This document shows, in pieces, positions 42,301-54,119 of a DNA stretch of 64,000 nucleotides. The stretch lies in NCBI RefSeq assembly GCF_030272615.1, contig NC_081409.1, positions 241,138,332 to 241,202,331 on the forward strand. Direction: 5' to 3'. The notes beneath the pieces were generated by a model. The model had not been told where the DNA came from. It did not search any database and saw nothing but the letters and a program-made list of their open reading frames with translations. Position numbers and translations under genes: made by a program. The DNA is from Cryptomeria japonica. Taxonomy: Eukaryota; Streptophyta; Pinopsida; Cupressales; Cupressaceae. Position 1 is the first letter of the stretch, and every line of letters begins with the position of its first letter.

Positions 42301-43559
42301 ACCCGATTCCTGAAGTCCTGGATGTCAATATGGCCTAGGTTGGTATCACCGACATTGTCCCAGTCTCCCAGATGCTCTGAACTTTTGACTTCCTCAATCC
42401 CCCTCTTTGATACTGGTACTTCATCCTTTCAACTTTGTGTGGGATATCTGATTTGAATGCTCATGATGTCTCGGCTGTAGTGGGCATCTTTGATGATTCC
42501 ACCGCCGATTTAGGCATTTATCCTGCACAGCTGGACGCGGATTACGAGGCGATATAAAAGAAGTAAGGCGGGTTAGATAGAGAATACGCCGACATTCAAG
42601 AATCAATTCAAAATTTAGATTGGAAACAGAGTGGTATTGCTAGCTGAGAGCTCGATTGAGCAAAACATTTATTCATGAAGCTTTTGATGGCGAATTTATA
42701 CTTAAGCATTTTCTAGATTAATTTTCAAAAGGGACAAAGCTTGAAAAATTCTCCTAAGTTTGAAAATGCAATTTCTGGTTAAATCTTAGGAGCAAACTCT
42801 AATTTTGATTAGTTTGCATGACGTTTTAATAATCGGAAAAAAGATGCGAATTTTAAGCATTTTAATCAGTGTTGCACATGTATGCATCCAATTTATAAAC
42901 ATTTGAGATGATCAGAGAGATAAAGCGTACTTACCTAATCAAAATGGATGGCGAGAAATTGCCCGACTTGCTGTGCAAAGACGAATGGATAGTTTTGCAA
43001 ATTTTGAATTCCAACGGTTATCTCTGTAATTCAAATTTTTGCCGTTTGGATTGGAAAAGAATTTGCAATGTCGTGTTTAAACTAGGCGATTTTCACTTTA
43101 GGCGATTTAGCAATTTGAACCTGGACGCTTGGAAGGGTTTGTGTCCGCGTTTTACCTTGAATGCAAATTATACTTTTTGGCTTCCCTTTCAAAACCGAAC
43201 GCGATCCTCTCTCACGCGAACTTCGGTGGTATGAAGGGATTTTGCAGGCCTTCAAACTTCACACTTCATCTCCTAAATCGCAAACCCCGGATGCCTTTGC
43301 GTTATGAGGGTTACTGCACTTCCGCGCTTTGTTCTTCGGATGAATGGAGGATTTCAGAGCATATGGGATTTTGCCAGAACTGCCTCTGCTTCTTCGTGGC
43401 TATCCTCTAGCTCGCGACTTCGGTGGAATGGAGGTTTTTTGAAACCTAAACTGCGTTTTTCCTTGAAATACTTCGACGCTTTTCACACAAACTTCAGACC
43501 TTTTAGACGCTTTCGCGATTTTCGGGGCTTTCCTGTTTTTTGCAAGTTTTACGAATTCT

Positions 43560-44250
43560 CCCATTTTGCCCTTAGGGTCCGAAATTCAGCCCATAAGGCG
43601 ATTTTGGCAACTCTAAGTGTTTTGAAATTTTAATCTTGGGGTCCGAAATTCGGCCCACAAGGCGATTTTGGCAACTTTAAGACAAATTCGGACCTTTTGC
43701 ACATTTTTGCAACGTTAAAGAATTTTTCAGACCCTTTACGCCTTTTGCGAACTTAAAGAATTTTCGGAGTTTTGAACGCCTTTTGCGATTTTAACAAATT
43801 TCAGAGCTTTCATGCCTTTTGGTGACTTGAAGTATTTTGAAATTTCGGACCTTAAGGCACCTTTTGCAAATTTCAGAGTTTTGAACGCCTTTTGCAAATT
43901 TCAAAGTTTTTACGCTTTTTGCCAATTTTGAAATTTTGAAATTTCAGCCCCAGGGTCCGAAATTAGGCAACTTAAGTGAATTTTGGACCTTGGGGGGGTT
44001 TTTGCAAACTGAAAGGTAATTTTCAGACCCCTGGCACATTTTTTAACAAATTTCAGACCTCTAGGCACCTTCTGGAATTTTATGAATTTCTCTCATTTTG
44101 TCCCCAGGGTCCGAAATTCGGCCCCCTGGGCGATTTTGCAAATTTTTGGAATTTCTCTCATTTTGTCCCCAGGGTACGAAATTCGGGCCCTTGGGCGATT
44201 TTGCTAATTTTCGGAATTTCTCTCATTTTGTAACAAAATTTGCAACGAAA
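43560..44250 (-). repeat. U3 array in 5' LTR of B
   Basis: Units with GTCCGAAATTCGGCCC at 43577, 43641, 43955, 44109 and (variant) 44174; neighbouring units are 64-65 bp apart. The last two are near-perfect tandem copies with TTCTCTCATTTTGTCCCCAG. Confidence 0.75.
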
Positions 44251-44675
44251 TTCGCTTGTCCTTCTCCGGCTGTTGAAAATCGTCATTCGTTCAAATCTTG
44301 TAAACTTCGTAAAAACAAACCTCATGTAATCCATCTCATCGCTCTTACGCGAAAATGACAATTTTGGGTCGTCATGTGACCTTGAGACGCGCTGCTCTTT
44401 GCTTAGCGGGCTTCGCCAACTTCTATCACCTTACGCCTATCCAAGGCGATTTCACAATTTTGAATAATCTCTTGGCATTCGTGCCCGAGGGCTAGACTAG
44501 CCTAATGGAATCATCAGCTCTTTTCTTTCAACATCATCACTTCATGGACCGACCGCGGACTCGCTCGAAAGGACGCGAGACGCTCTGCACGAAACTCAAC
44601 AGGGTGAAGACGAAAGGCTCAAAAAAAGGGAAGGGGGACCCTGTCGGCGACAAGGAGCATGTGCAACGCACAACA

Positions 44676-44680
44676 GTCAT
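44676..44680. repeat. Target-site duplication GTCAT, right copy (element B)
   Basis: Directly follows the LTR terminus ACAACA at 44675 and matches 7239-7243. Confidence 0.9.
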
Positions 44681-46690
44681 GCATACCAAGTGTGAACCAC
44701 TTGATGATATAGCTGACACAACATCCAAGTAAAAAAATTGTATGTATGAAGATGAAGATAAATATGATATATCACACAAGTTGTGCAGATCTTTTGAGAT
44801 GGATTTGTATAATATGACAGATGAGATGGCTAATCTCTTTCTTTGTGGAGCCTTATTGATTACTAATTTTCTACAAGGAAATTGTTTCTTTTCCTAGAAC
44901 ATTCATTTATTGTCACTTTTGATGCTTTCATTTTTTGATGCTTGCTTCCTTGTGTGGTGTGGTTGAGATATAAGGGTTTGATCTAGTTTGAGATGCACTA
45001 ATTTTTTATAGCCTACGTTTTGATCCTTGATGCTATTCTATAACATTGGGTGATAGGAGCTATTGTTCTTCAAAACCTTGTGGACATTATTGTCATTCTT
45101 GTTTGCTCAAGAATGGCATTTGACAATGACGGCTATATATTCTGATGACTTTCTTACCATGTGTTTTGGGATGTTTTGACACATAGTTGCTTAGAGGATG
45201 GTTGGACATTTTGATGACTAGAGAAATAAAATAAAATTATATTAATGTGCACAAATGACCAAAAGTAAGTCAATGGGACTAGATGATATGACATCCTAAA
45301 ATAGAAAATTCTAGGAAGAGAGAACACTGGAAGTGAAATAAAAAATGCACATAAGACAAAATGAAGCACTACATCAGTAACAAATAGCAATGAAGGGAAA
45401 GCAAGAGCCTAAAAACATGTGCTAATGAAGATTGGAGGAAATCTTAACAATTATCTGCATTTGAAGTGGAGTCATTTGAGCCATTATTGGTCACGTGGAG
45501 AGATTTGATAATGTTTGTTGGGAGTATGTAAGGTTGGAGAGGCTAAGTTGGAAGATACTAGAAGGAAGTAAAGCACTTCCTCTAGAAACTCCTATAACAT
45601 CCAAGGTCGGAGTACTTCTTCTAGTAGAAAAGAAACTCACAGTATGAGTTTGGCCCTATGGTTTGGGGGTGGTTGGTGAGTAGTAGATCCATGTTGTTGG
45701 AATGGGATTGAGTCATGATGATTGGAAGAATAGAGCCACAATGCTTAGGGAGAGCGAATTGGGGAATTTGAGTAAGCTAAGTAGTGATAGTTTGCTGATA
45801 GAAGTGCCTCCTAACTGATTTGTCAACATTGATATGTAAAACATTGGTATCCAAAGGGTGTTTTGTGTTTCTTGATGCTTGGGTGGGTTGGAAAAACGAG
45901 GTGATCAACATGGGGCCTTTAGAGCCTTTAGACTTTCCTTATAGGGATCTACATTATAGGGTGATGATCTTGTGGATAAAAAGAGCCATGTATTTTGGTT
46001 TAGATATTTGAAGAAAGTAGATTGAGTGATCCCTAAGTCCCTATAGAGGTAATGCTATCTTCCCCAAATCTCATAGTGAATGGAGTATCAAAAATGAAGT
46101 GTTCGTTACTCTCCACCTTTTGGAGAGTAAAGACAATATATCTAGTCCTAATGGAGGGTGTGATGATCAATCTCAACCCATAATTGGTGAGAGCACACTC
46201 TCATCTAGCTAAGGAGAAACCTCAAGCTATTGGACTAGTGCTGTTGGAAAAAGTGAAGGTGACAAAAAATACCTTTAACCATTTGTAAGAAATGCTTAAT
46301 GTAGAAAGACATCTTAGGGCCAAGAAAGTCAAGGGGGAGACCTAGGTGGTCTAGATATATTGGCTATTGATGTCCTCTTTATGGCTTTGTTGGTGACAAC
46401 CTTCATGGAAAGGAGTTAGGGGGCATCTAGGGAACACGTGAAAGGTGTTAACCTATCAATAGAGATGCCAATAGTAAGAATCAATCTAGCTTCCACATAC
46501 CAATTGTGCTTACATTTGGTGGGGATGAGTGAATTAATGGGGATAGATGAAGCAATCCTCTAAGAAGAGAAAAGTGCTCAGAATGGATATCTTCTATGAC
46601 AGGAAGTTGAGGATCCCATGCATTTGAGCCTGTGGATGTAGAAAGTAAGCTTGAAGGTAGTCTCAAGGTGTAGTTGCTAGGTGGCAAATT
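44681..46690. other. Unassigned sequence right of element B
   Basis: AT-rich, no long frame and no clear repeat. It may include the 3' end of the LINE remnant that follows, and is probably intronic given the exonuclease exons downstream. Confidence 0.35.
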
Positions 46691-47770
46691 TAGCTTGGAT
46701 GATGCACTGGGGGATTATTTTTTTGTAGATCATGTGCTATAGCATGAGAGTTGGACCCTCTCAATATGGGCCCAATCATTGGTCTTCAAGCTAGGGTTCA
46801 AACCTATGAACCATATGATAGTACAAGCTTGATGATTGTAACAAAAAGGCATAACTTGGAGGGAATATCTTGGTAGTGGATTTGAAAACAATGACATTCC
46901 AAGGTAGAAATAGAGGTATACCCCATGCAAAGCCTTGAGTGAAAGGTAGAGTTAATGCTAAATGATGGACCAAAAATTGAACCCCCAAGTATGTGTTGGT
47001 TGATGTGATTTGTAGAAGTTTTCCGAAGTTTTCCTTTGTAGAAAAAGTAGAATCTAGAGAGAGAGTAGTTGGAGATATTGAAAACGTGGCCTTAGTTTAG
47101 TTTTACTAAGGTTGAACACAAGTTGTTGAAGGTCATAGAAATGAGCAAGGGCATCAAGTTGTAAGCCCTCAACATGGTATGAGAGGACATCGTTGGCCGC
47201 AAAAAGAAGGATTGTCTACAACCATCTAATGCAAAATAAAAATCTTATCTAAATGGGTATGTTACCGAAGAAACTCAGTAGCTTATCAATGTAAATGTTG
47301 AATAGGGTTGATGAGAGGGGACACGTACACCCTTGCTTGACTCAAGTGTTAGTATTCACAAAGTTAGAGAAACCATGAGAAGTATAAAAGTGCCCCAAAG
47401 CTATCTCATTAAGCCTCCAAGCAGCAATAATTAGAGAATTTGAGATGTGAGATATCTCTATAATATGCCCCGCTACATTTTTTGTATTTTTCATAGTTCC
47501 ATGGAGTTTCTTGACGGGGGGACGTGGGGACAGGATTGAGGGACAGGGGGACCAAGGGCTTAAATTTAGGGATGGCGAGGAAACAATAGGGGGGACAACG
47601 GTGGAGTGGCAGTGGGGGGTGGCACTAATATACAAATTGAGGTGAATTGGAATCTTCAAGGCAAAATCTGCAATATAACATCTCTGCAAGTGCTCCATGA
47701 AAGGGAAACTAGTTTTCACAAAGTTAAAGGTTGCAATCAGTATGTAATGGCATGTGCCATACAGCATGCG
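46690..47770 (-). pseudogene. LINE (L1-type) reverse transcriptase remnant
   Basis: On the minus strand, with stops and frameshifts: LGHFYTSHGFSNFV, then VKQGCTCPLSSTLFNIYIDK (about 47342-47280), the L1-type GVKQGCPLSPTLFNIYID block. FAANDV (about 47200) stands where FADDV is expected, followed by LAHFYDLQQLVFNLSKTKL. Further on comes YLGVQFLVHHLAL (about 46980). The Asp pair of the active site is damaged. Old, non-functional retroposon. Confidence 0.75.
47510..47640. repeat. G-rich low-complexity tract
   Basis: Runs of GGGGGACGTGGGGACAGG and GGGACAGGGGGACC type, then GGGGGGACAACGG and GTGGGGGGTGGC. Several G-runs are close enough to allow a quadruplex on the plus strand. No function assigned. 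Confidence 0.5.
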
Positions 47771-50035
47771 ACCCTATGGCATCCCCAGTGGAGGTGGAAG
47801 AGTTGGTGGTGCTACGGGGGGACATTTCCCCCAATTCCCAAGTCTTGGAAATGTCCTCTTATAGGGGATGGGTCCTTGAGGAACACTGGTATTTTTGGAA
47901 ATTGTTTAACAAATGATAGTTGTGATGACAATAAATAAACAGATCTTTCCTTTACAATAGAAATATTGGAATGCAATATTTTTTCCAGATGGTAAATAGA
48001 ATTCAGAAATTTATAATATATTCATTAAGTAATCAACTGCAAATATATAATATTAGAAATACATATATTGGAATTGGATTGTATACAAAATGTTTAAAAT
48101 TTGACCTTAATTTTAGATGTTTCTTACTGCTGTGTTGACTCCAAATGAGCTGCAATCCTTCTTTATCTCAGCTGACCCCTTGTAAATAAGGGACTACTCA
48201 TATCCAAGGTTGGCCACTGTCGTTACTTGCTTCCACGCTAATATTCTTGGCCCGTGGCCCTTATTTTTGGAAGCTATGAATGATTCTTAGAAAGGTGTGG
48301 TTGGCTTTGGAGGGTCCAACAATCCCCTTTTCAACAGTAATCACTTCTACTATTCCCCATGCTCTTCCACACATCAGTCGGCTATCTTTTTTTTTTTGCG
48401 TCAACCCCCTTCACATACTACGATTCCTTAAGTATCGAGGAAGGGGATAGGGTTGCTAACAGCAGTTTGGATTTAAAATAATTTATTTTGCAAGTAGCTA
48501 CTGTTATTCCAGCACCCATTTTGCTATGTACAGAGAATTATGTGAGTGTTTCAGACCTAGGAAGCATGGAGGATCCTTGCCATTTCTTATATCAGTTTGG
48601 CGTCCAAAGGCGCATGACTGATATTCTGAAAGGAACAAGGTTTAGCCAGCAGTTCTGAGCTGTGGGATGCACAGAGGAATGATATATCTGCATAATGAAG
48701 AGTTTATGATGAAAGGTTGTTCAATGCACTTTGATTTGTTCTTCCTTTCCTATGCAATGTGTTCTCTAAATGTTCATGAATGGTGGTGAATGAAATCTTA
48801 AAAAACAAACCAATCAGCAAACTGTTGTTAAACATTTCTTGTCATCACACAAATTTGCAAAACAATCTCAAAAAAATAATCAGGGGTAACCATTACAACT
48901 GCCCCAGATTAGCATGCTTTTTTTACGTGTTCACACTCATTTCAACCTAGAAACCATGTTTTCTAAGATGCAGAAACAGAACTTTTAAATAATGAAAAAT
49001 GTAGAAAAGATATACAATACTGGTGCTTTTGCAGGTTATTAACAAGACAAATATCAGTTTTATAAACTTGCAAAATTTCTTGTCTTTCTTGATCAAATAA
49101 TCTTCTTTATAATTGGAATCTAAATCTCATGACCATAACTATGATAGCTTGCTGCAGTGATGAAGAGACCGTTCAAGAAGTAGGAATTTATTTAAGTTTA
49201 GATGATTGTTCATTATACTGAGGTGAAATTAATGAGTCATGCTATAAATAAGGAACTTTAATTTGCTAACGATGACCTTGATTTCCCTAGAATAAAGCGC
49301 TTTGATGAATCTATTGTCCCATTCTCTTTTTTATCTGTAATAGAATAGCTTGTGGTTGTTCTTTATTTGGAATTAACAAGTCTATGTTGCTAACTCAATT
49401 TCACTGCACTCAATACAACATATGTATGCTGGACTAACATGTATCAAAGTACTCTTGTCTAAGACACTGCACTTTTGCAGTAAAGAAATACAAATCAGAT
49501 GCAAAGGAAATATCAAATTATGCACCTTTGCCACGAATAATTATGTGGTGCAAATTCTTTTCATGTAGAACTACTTTATTACCTTTCAACACGTAAATGA
49601 TTGATGTGGCTTACAGAGATATATGATTCTCTCAAGAACATCAAGGCTCAGTTCTTCACTTTCTTTCACTTGTGGATTATATCAGCTCCTAACTCTCTCC
49701 TGGACTTGTACATTACACAATACCAATTTTGAAAGTGTAGTTAGTCTTCTATTTTTATTTTGCAAAATGTTCATAATCTAACCACCCTTTGGGTATTAAT
49801 TGCATTTCTTAGCTAAATGCTCTGCTTGTGACATTTATTAATTTTATTCATGTACTGGTAGCATTCCTGTGGTTTCTTATTAGTCTAATAGTCTTAATTT
49901 ATTTAATTTTGCAATTTGTTTATTGCTGGATGTACACACTTTGTGCCTTTTAAAAACAATGACCTTTTTTATTCTTTTGCTCAATATGCTTTCTGCATTT
50001 TTTAACATGTAAGAACTTTATTGTTTTTTCATCAG
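47771..50035. other. Intron-like AT-rich sequence upstream of exonuclease exons
   Basis: No coding exon seen. It ends in a pyrimidine-rich tract and CAG acceptor (TTGTTTTTTCATCAG) at 50021-50035. The exon expected just upstream in the protein (Asp-Asp metal-site region) was not found in the window. Confidence 0.45.
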
Positions 50036-50121
50036 GTACAGATTGTGTCACCAGACAAAGACTTCTTTCAGCTGTTATGTCCTTCCATACGACTCTTAAG
50101 AATGGCTCCTCGAGGATCTCA
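50036..50121 (+). CDS. 5'-3' exonuclease (DNA polymerase I type), exon a
   Basis: An 86-bp exon between a CAG acceptor and a GT donor, coding for VQIVSPDKDFFQLL, CPSIRLLRMAPRGS. The SPDKDF block, with its metal-binding Asp residues, is a hallmark of the 5'-3' exonuclease family related to bacterial PolA exonuclease and T4 RNase H; plant members are organelle or nuclear proteins. It ends in phase 2 (CA) and joins the A of the next exon. It is on the plus strand, opposite to element B. Upstream exons are not in the window, so intron length before it exceeds the region that contains B. Confidence 0.88.
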
Positions 50122-50313
50122 GTTAATAACTTAGTTTTTAAATTTTTTTACTTACGCTTATGTTTTGTGTGTATTTTACATCACTGCTGTGTTCAGAACT
50201 TATGCACCGTGAGTGCTGTGTGCCTAAAGTTCTTAGATTACAACCTCCCTTTCAATCTAAATTTCTCTATCAAGTTGATGTTTGATTACATGAACTGATT
50301 GGTTTGTATGTAG

Positions 50314-50423
50314 AGTTGTGTCCTTTGGCATAGAGGAGTTCTCTGAGAAATTTGGAGATCTGAAACCATCACAATTTGTTGATGTTACAGCACTTGCTGG
50401 TGATGCTTCTGATAATATTCCAG
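50314..50423 (+). CDS. 5'-3' exonuclease, exon b
   Basis: A 110-bp exon between TTTGTATGTAG and GTTGTGAC. After completing Gln it reads VVSFGIEEFSEKFGDLKPSQ, then FVDVTALAGDASDNIPG. The LAGDASDNIPG block is the start of the helix-hairpin-helix (H3TH) DNA-binding part with metal-site Asp residues. It ends in phase 1, with the G of the Gly codon carried to the next exon. The 192-bp intron before it is ordinary in size. Confidence 0.9.
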
Positions 50424-53224
50424 GTTGTGACTTCTAAACCTTATTTATTGTATTTGTTTTTTGCTCTTTACTTGTGTTTTATCAATTGATTTTTTACAAA
50501 GTTGCCAACTCGGGTACGAGTGCAGGAATGGGATACAAAATCGGGTGTGCATGGCAATTTTTTTTTCCTTTGGTACGGGTATGGGTATATATATATCGAT
50601 GATTTAAAAAAAAATTCTTTTAAATTAACAAATAAATAAATAACCTATATTAATAAGCATTATTAAATATATATAAACACTCACACTCACAATACTACCC
50701 AAAACAAGTACAAACACGGTTCTTAAGTGTAATGCCCACATTAGACTGATTGCGTGAGTAGATACCATCACTCTGATCTCACAATTGTGCCTTCCGGTGA
50801 GAGCCTAAACAAACATAGGGAAAAAATAGAATGAGCCATACCAAGACGCACAGGGGAAAAATCATTAAAAAAAACAGTTTTATTAGAGCCAATGGCGATG
50901 AATTGGCGGCAAACTTAGGGCCACACCCGGCTCGGACCTGGACCCGTCTTGAACCTGGACCGGCACCCAGGCTTCCAATGCTGTTTCCAGTAATGTGGAT
51001 TTTTCATTTAAAAAGAAAACCGGTGTGGTATCAAATTGTAAATGTTAGAGAGATCCCATTTATCAATCAGTCATTATCTGAAGCTTCCCATCACTTGCTA
51101 ACTTTATAACTTATCCTATCTTGACACACCCAATATTTTCAAATTACATAACACAATAATATTTACAATTTTACATGAAGCTTATCCATTAATGAATTAG
51201 TAATGATTACAATGTACAAATATTAATTTAATGATTTTAGATCCACATAATCTTCACTTCTATCCAATCACTTTTGATAACTCTGACATTGGACACAACT
51301 AAATGACTGTATGACATTGAAGGATAAATTTTTTTGGCATACATCAAGACAATTTAAAATTAAGCCAATAAAATTTATAGCACCATTCTGTGATCTCATA
51401 ATAATTTTATGATGATCCAATTTGGTATCACAATGAAGTAGAAACTAGTGTTTGATCTCCTTGAGAATAATAACCTCCAATAAATTTCAACTGTAGACAT
51501 TTGAATCACTTGATGAAAGAACTTTCCAATGCTTATGGCATTGCTCAAAAGAGAGGCTTTATGAAGGAGCTATGGCCAAGATATTATATTTTGTTTGATG
51601 AATGATGCTAATGATGTTTAGAATATGGGTTGATTCCATATATCGGAAAATTTAATTATTGTCAAGCTTGGCAGAATATCATGCTTCTCATGTTCTCACA
51701 AGAATGCACCTTTATGATATGTGCGAGAAGTACAAAAATCCTATAATCCCGAGTATCTGGCTTGGGATGCAAATTTGCATATGGATTTTGCATTTCTTCA
51801 TCAGTCATGGTGAAATGGGAAAATGTATCTACCATTTCAATGGGTGAGAGGTGCACAAGAGTCATAGAATCCTTATAGTTCGGGATAGAATGCAAATTCA
51901 CACATGGAATTTGCTTTTCTTTTTCACCTGAAGTGAAATTCACTTGAAGTGAAATCCATGGTTGTATGCACTTTTCAATGGTGCAAATGTGCACATAGAC
52001 CTCATATTCTTGACAATATGACTTGGGACATTTTTGAATGAGAATTTAGAGGGTAAGATGTTTTTCAAACTTTTGAATATGGTGGGACTGATTGATGAGT
52101 GACATAGATACATGAAGGAAGAGAGGGGTTTGGCTAGGCCAACTGTGGGTCTTTGTGTCTATAAACACAATTTTTTCTTCTGTTTTCCCAGTATGGGACA
52201 TATGATCATAACATCTTCTTCCATGCAGCAATTTTCAAACTTCCCAAAAATATTTGGCCAGTACCAATGACCCACTGTTTGTGTGAACTTCTTGGCTTCT
52301 GGAGTGTTATCTATGCTAAAGCATGTATTGCTTCACACAGATTTGAAAAATTCAAAGGGGGAAAAAATGACAGGAGGAACTGGAAATGATTATTCTAGTC
52401 TATCAAGCAAGTTTTTGTGATCCAATTTTGCAGTTTCAGATTACCAGGATGAGTTGATGGCCTTTTCTCATTGGCTGAAATTCATGTTTTGTGTTGGCAA
52501 AGTATTGCTAAGGTGTTTCAATCATAGAAATGAGACTCGGACTCGACGTGGACTCGGCAAGGCTGACCCGAATTGGGACCCAGCAAAAAACTTGGCAGGA
52601 CTCAGCAAGACTTGGCAAAAAACCAGTTTCTAGTGAGTCTTTCCTAGTTCGAGTTCCTGGAGAGTCTTCAATCCCTAAGGCTTGGCTAGGGTCACTGGGC
52701 TTGGGACTCGCCAGGACTCTCTGAGTCCTGGTGAGTCCTGGAACTATAGTTTCAATGCACATAATGTATGACTATTTGGAAGAATTTCCTATGTTATACT
52801 ACGTCTCATCAAGGAGACAAAATCAAATAACACATATTAGCAACTAGTCTCTACTCAGCCGTTCATCTTTTGTTGCATGTACATAGTACATTTTTAGGTT
52901 AATTCCCATGGGTGTATTTCTTTGCTTTTCCTTGCTTTTCTTGTTTTCTTGAATTTGCTTCAAGTCTAAGACTCCCTTTTTGCCCAAGTTCTTTGCTATC
53001 GTAACTTATATATGTTCCAATTTCTTTATTTCTTTTCTCTACCTTTTCGTGAAGTTTATAAACTTGATACTATTTTTTACAGCAAAGTGATGAGAAGATT
53101 TCTCCAATTCTTCTTCTCCCTCAATCCATCATTGAGCCTTATATGTGCAAAACATTCTTGAAACAACTCCTGCATTACTCGGAACCATATCCCGAATTCA
53201 GATGTTTGGCAAGAGAAAGAGATT
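50424..53224. other. First part of the 13.2-kb intron
   Basis: AT-rich intron sequence. It includes degenerate repeat tracts at 50500-50600 (CGGGTACGAGTGC, GGTACGGGTATGGG) and 50930-50990 (CTCGGACCTGGACCCG), and a repeat-rich tract 52525-52745 built of GACTCGG, CTCGGCAAGG and GAGTCCTGG words in both orientations. These look like worn ends of DNA transposons but cannot be assigned to a family. Confidence 0.4.
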
Positions 53225-53500
53225 TGACAAACTGAGGACTGAAGATTTATGGAGCAATTATTGGCAAAAGAAGTAAGAATTAACCTTTGACTAGTATTGT
53301 TATGACTTTGGGTATATTAGGATAAAAAATATTATTAACCATATCCTTTGTGCTGTAGACTTGACAAACTAGGGACTGAAGATTTTAGGAGCAATTATTG
53401 GTAAAAGAAGTAAGAATTAACCTTTTACTAGTAATGTTATGACTTTGGGATCTTAGGATAAAAAAATTTATGAACCATATCTTGTGTTCTGTGTGACATG
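53225..53500. repeat. ~136-bp tandem duplication
   Basis: Two units starting TTGACAAACTGAGGACTGAAG-type at about 53225 and 53361, each continuing GGAGCAATTATTGG and GTAAGAATTAACCTTT, then GTTATGACTTTGGG. The units differ by scattered changes. Confidence 0.8.
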
Positions 53501-54119
53501 ATTGGTAAATTCTATTCGGATATATTTTTTGCAATTTTTTGCAATTTTTCAATTAATAGATGTTTGAATCTTTACAATAAAAACTAATCCATATTGTGTA
53601 TTAAGTTCAACACCAAAACTGCATAAATCTAGTGCAGCCCAAGTTAATGTCCGAAAAATTCATTGTGCAAATTCTACAATTGAACCTAATCAAAATTACA
53701 TCAAGTCTACTGAAACTCACTATTCTCATCAGAACCAGAGAGCAACATGTATTCATTGGGAGGGTTCCATACCAGCTGTAATTTGCCTCATTTGGTAGAT
53801 TCTCCCTCTTTTTTGGATTCCTATTTGTTGTGACCATTTCACTCATCACCCCATCACAAATGCGACCCCCACTTTTGCTTTCAATTTTTAGGTTAGATTG
53901 CTAGAAGCGATCCTTTAGGATGAATAAGTTTGAGTTAATTTATATGCTCAGCATTTTGGGAATGAGTTTGCTCGCTTTAAGGGAGATGAAATGCAAATTT
54001 GGCTAAGGCAAGTTGGTTTCAAGGGTCAATATTCTAAGGAAAGAAAGGGCTAGAGTTCAAATTACCATCAAGTAGCTCGGAACAAAAGCAATAAGACAAC
54101 GAAGTTGCCAGTTTTGGAG

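Larger units (their letters stand above)
31324..42517 (-). pseudogene. LTR-borne ORF in 5' LTR of B (split by C)
   Basis: Exonic parts in the element frame: 42517-39387, then 31704-31324 after removing C and one ATAGT. Start MPKSAVESSK. An early TGA replaces the CGA present in the 3' LTR copy, and there is a frameshift near 42360. Open blocks are 42266-41652 (QAAGFPPTVQN, MFYFTEQVF), 41537-41265, 40955-40407 (basic patch KRKKAKACRGTRTSKRTRR), a TAG at 40409-40407, 40277-39831 (IATSPVDKPADQITLADY), and 39788-39387. The C-terminal block 31704-31324 has NRSNWQDGLKQVDQYLEGMQ, which aligns with ELEPGWDAALLKAFDQ of C. Nuclear targeting is suggested by the basic patch; function unknown. Confidence 0.85.
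7244..44675 (-). mobile_element. Element B: giant Ty3/gypsy LTR retrotransposon with ORF-bearing LTRs
   Basis: Read on the minus strand: 5' LTR (44675-30066), primer binding site, gag, protease, extra RNase H, RT, RNase H, integrase, 3' untranslated part, 3' LTR (21852-7244). Termini are TGTTGTG and GTCAACA, with TSD GTCAT on both sides. The 37,432-bp span includes three nested insertions of 7,682, 1,274 and 8,550 bp (TSD copies included), leaving about 19.9 kb for B. The LTRs look roughly 95-97% identical in the stretches I compared by eye. The 5' LTR is about 6,928 bp without its insertion. The 3' LTR is about 4,785 bp because of two deletions, and the missing length agrees with the two gaps seen. 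Every coding part carries stops or frameshifts, so this copy is dead. Confidence 0.92.
30066..44675 (-). repeat. 5' LTR of element B (~6.93 kb without insertion C)
   Basis: From 44675: TGTTGTGCGTTGCACA, hairpin pair, array (about 44250-43560), ORF start (42517), ORF end (31324), TATA box (30930-30923), R-U5, and end GACACGTCAACA at 30066, followed by the primer binding site. The pairing with 7244-21852 and the shared TSD show that the ORF is inside the LTR itself. U3 is about 6.1 kb and R-U5 about 0.85 kb. Confidence 0.92.

Noticed and set aside
47510-47940. Plus-strand ORF 47606-47938 near the G-rich tract as a gene
   Set aside because: Low-complexity composition and overlap with the LINE remnant; no recognisable protein.
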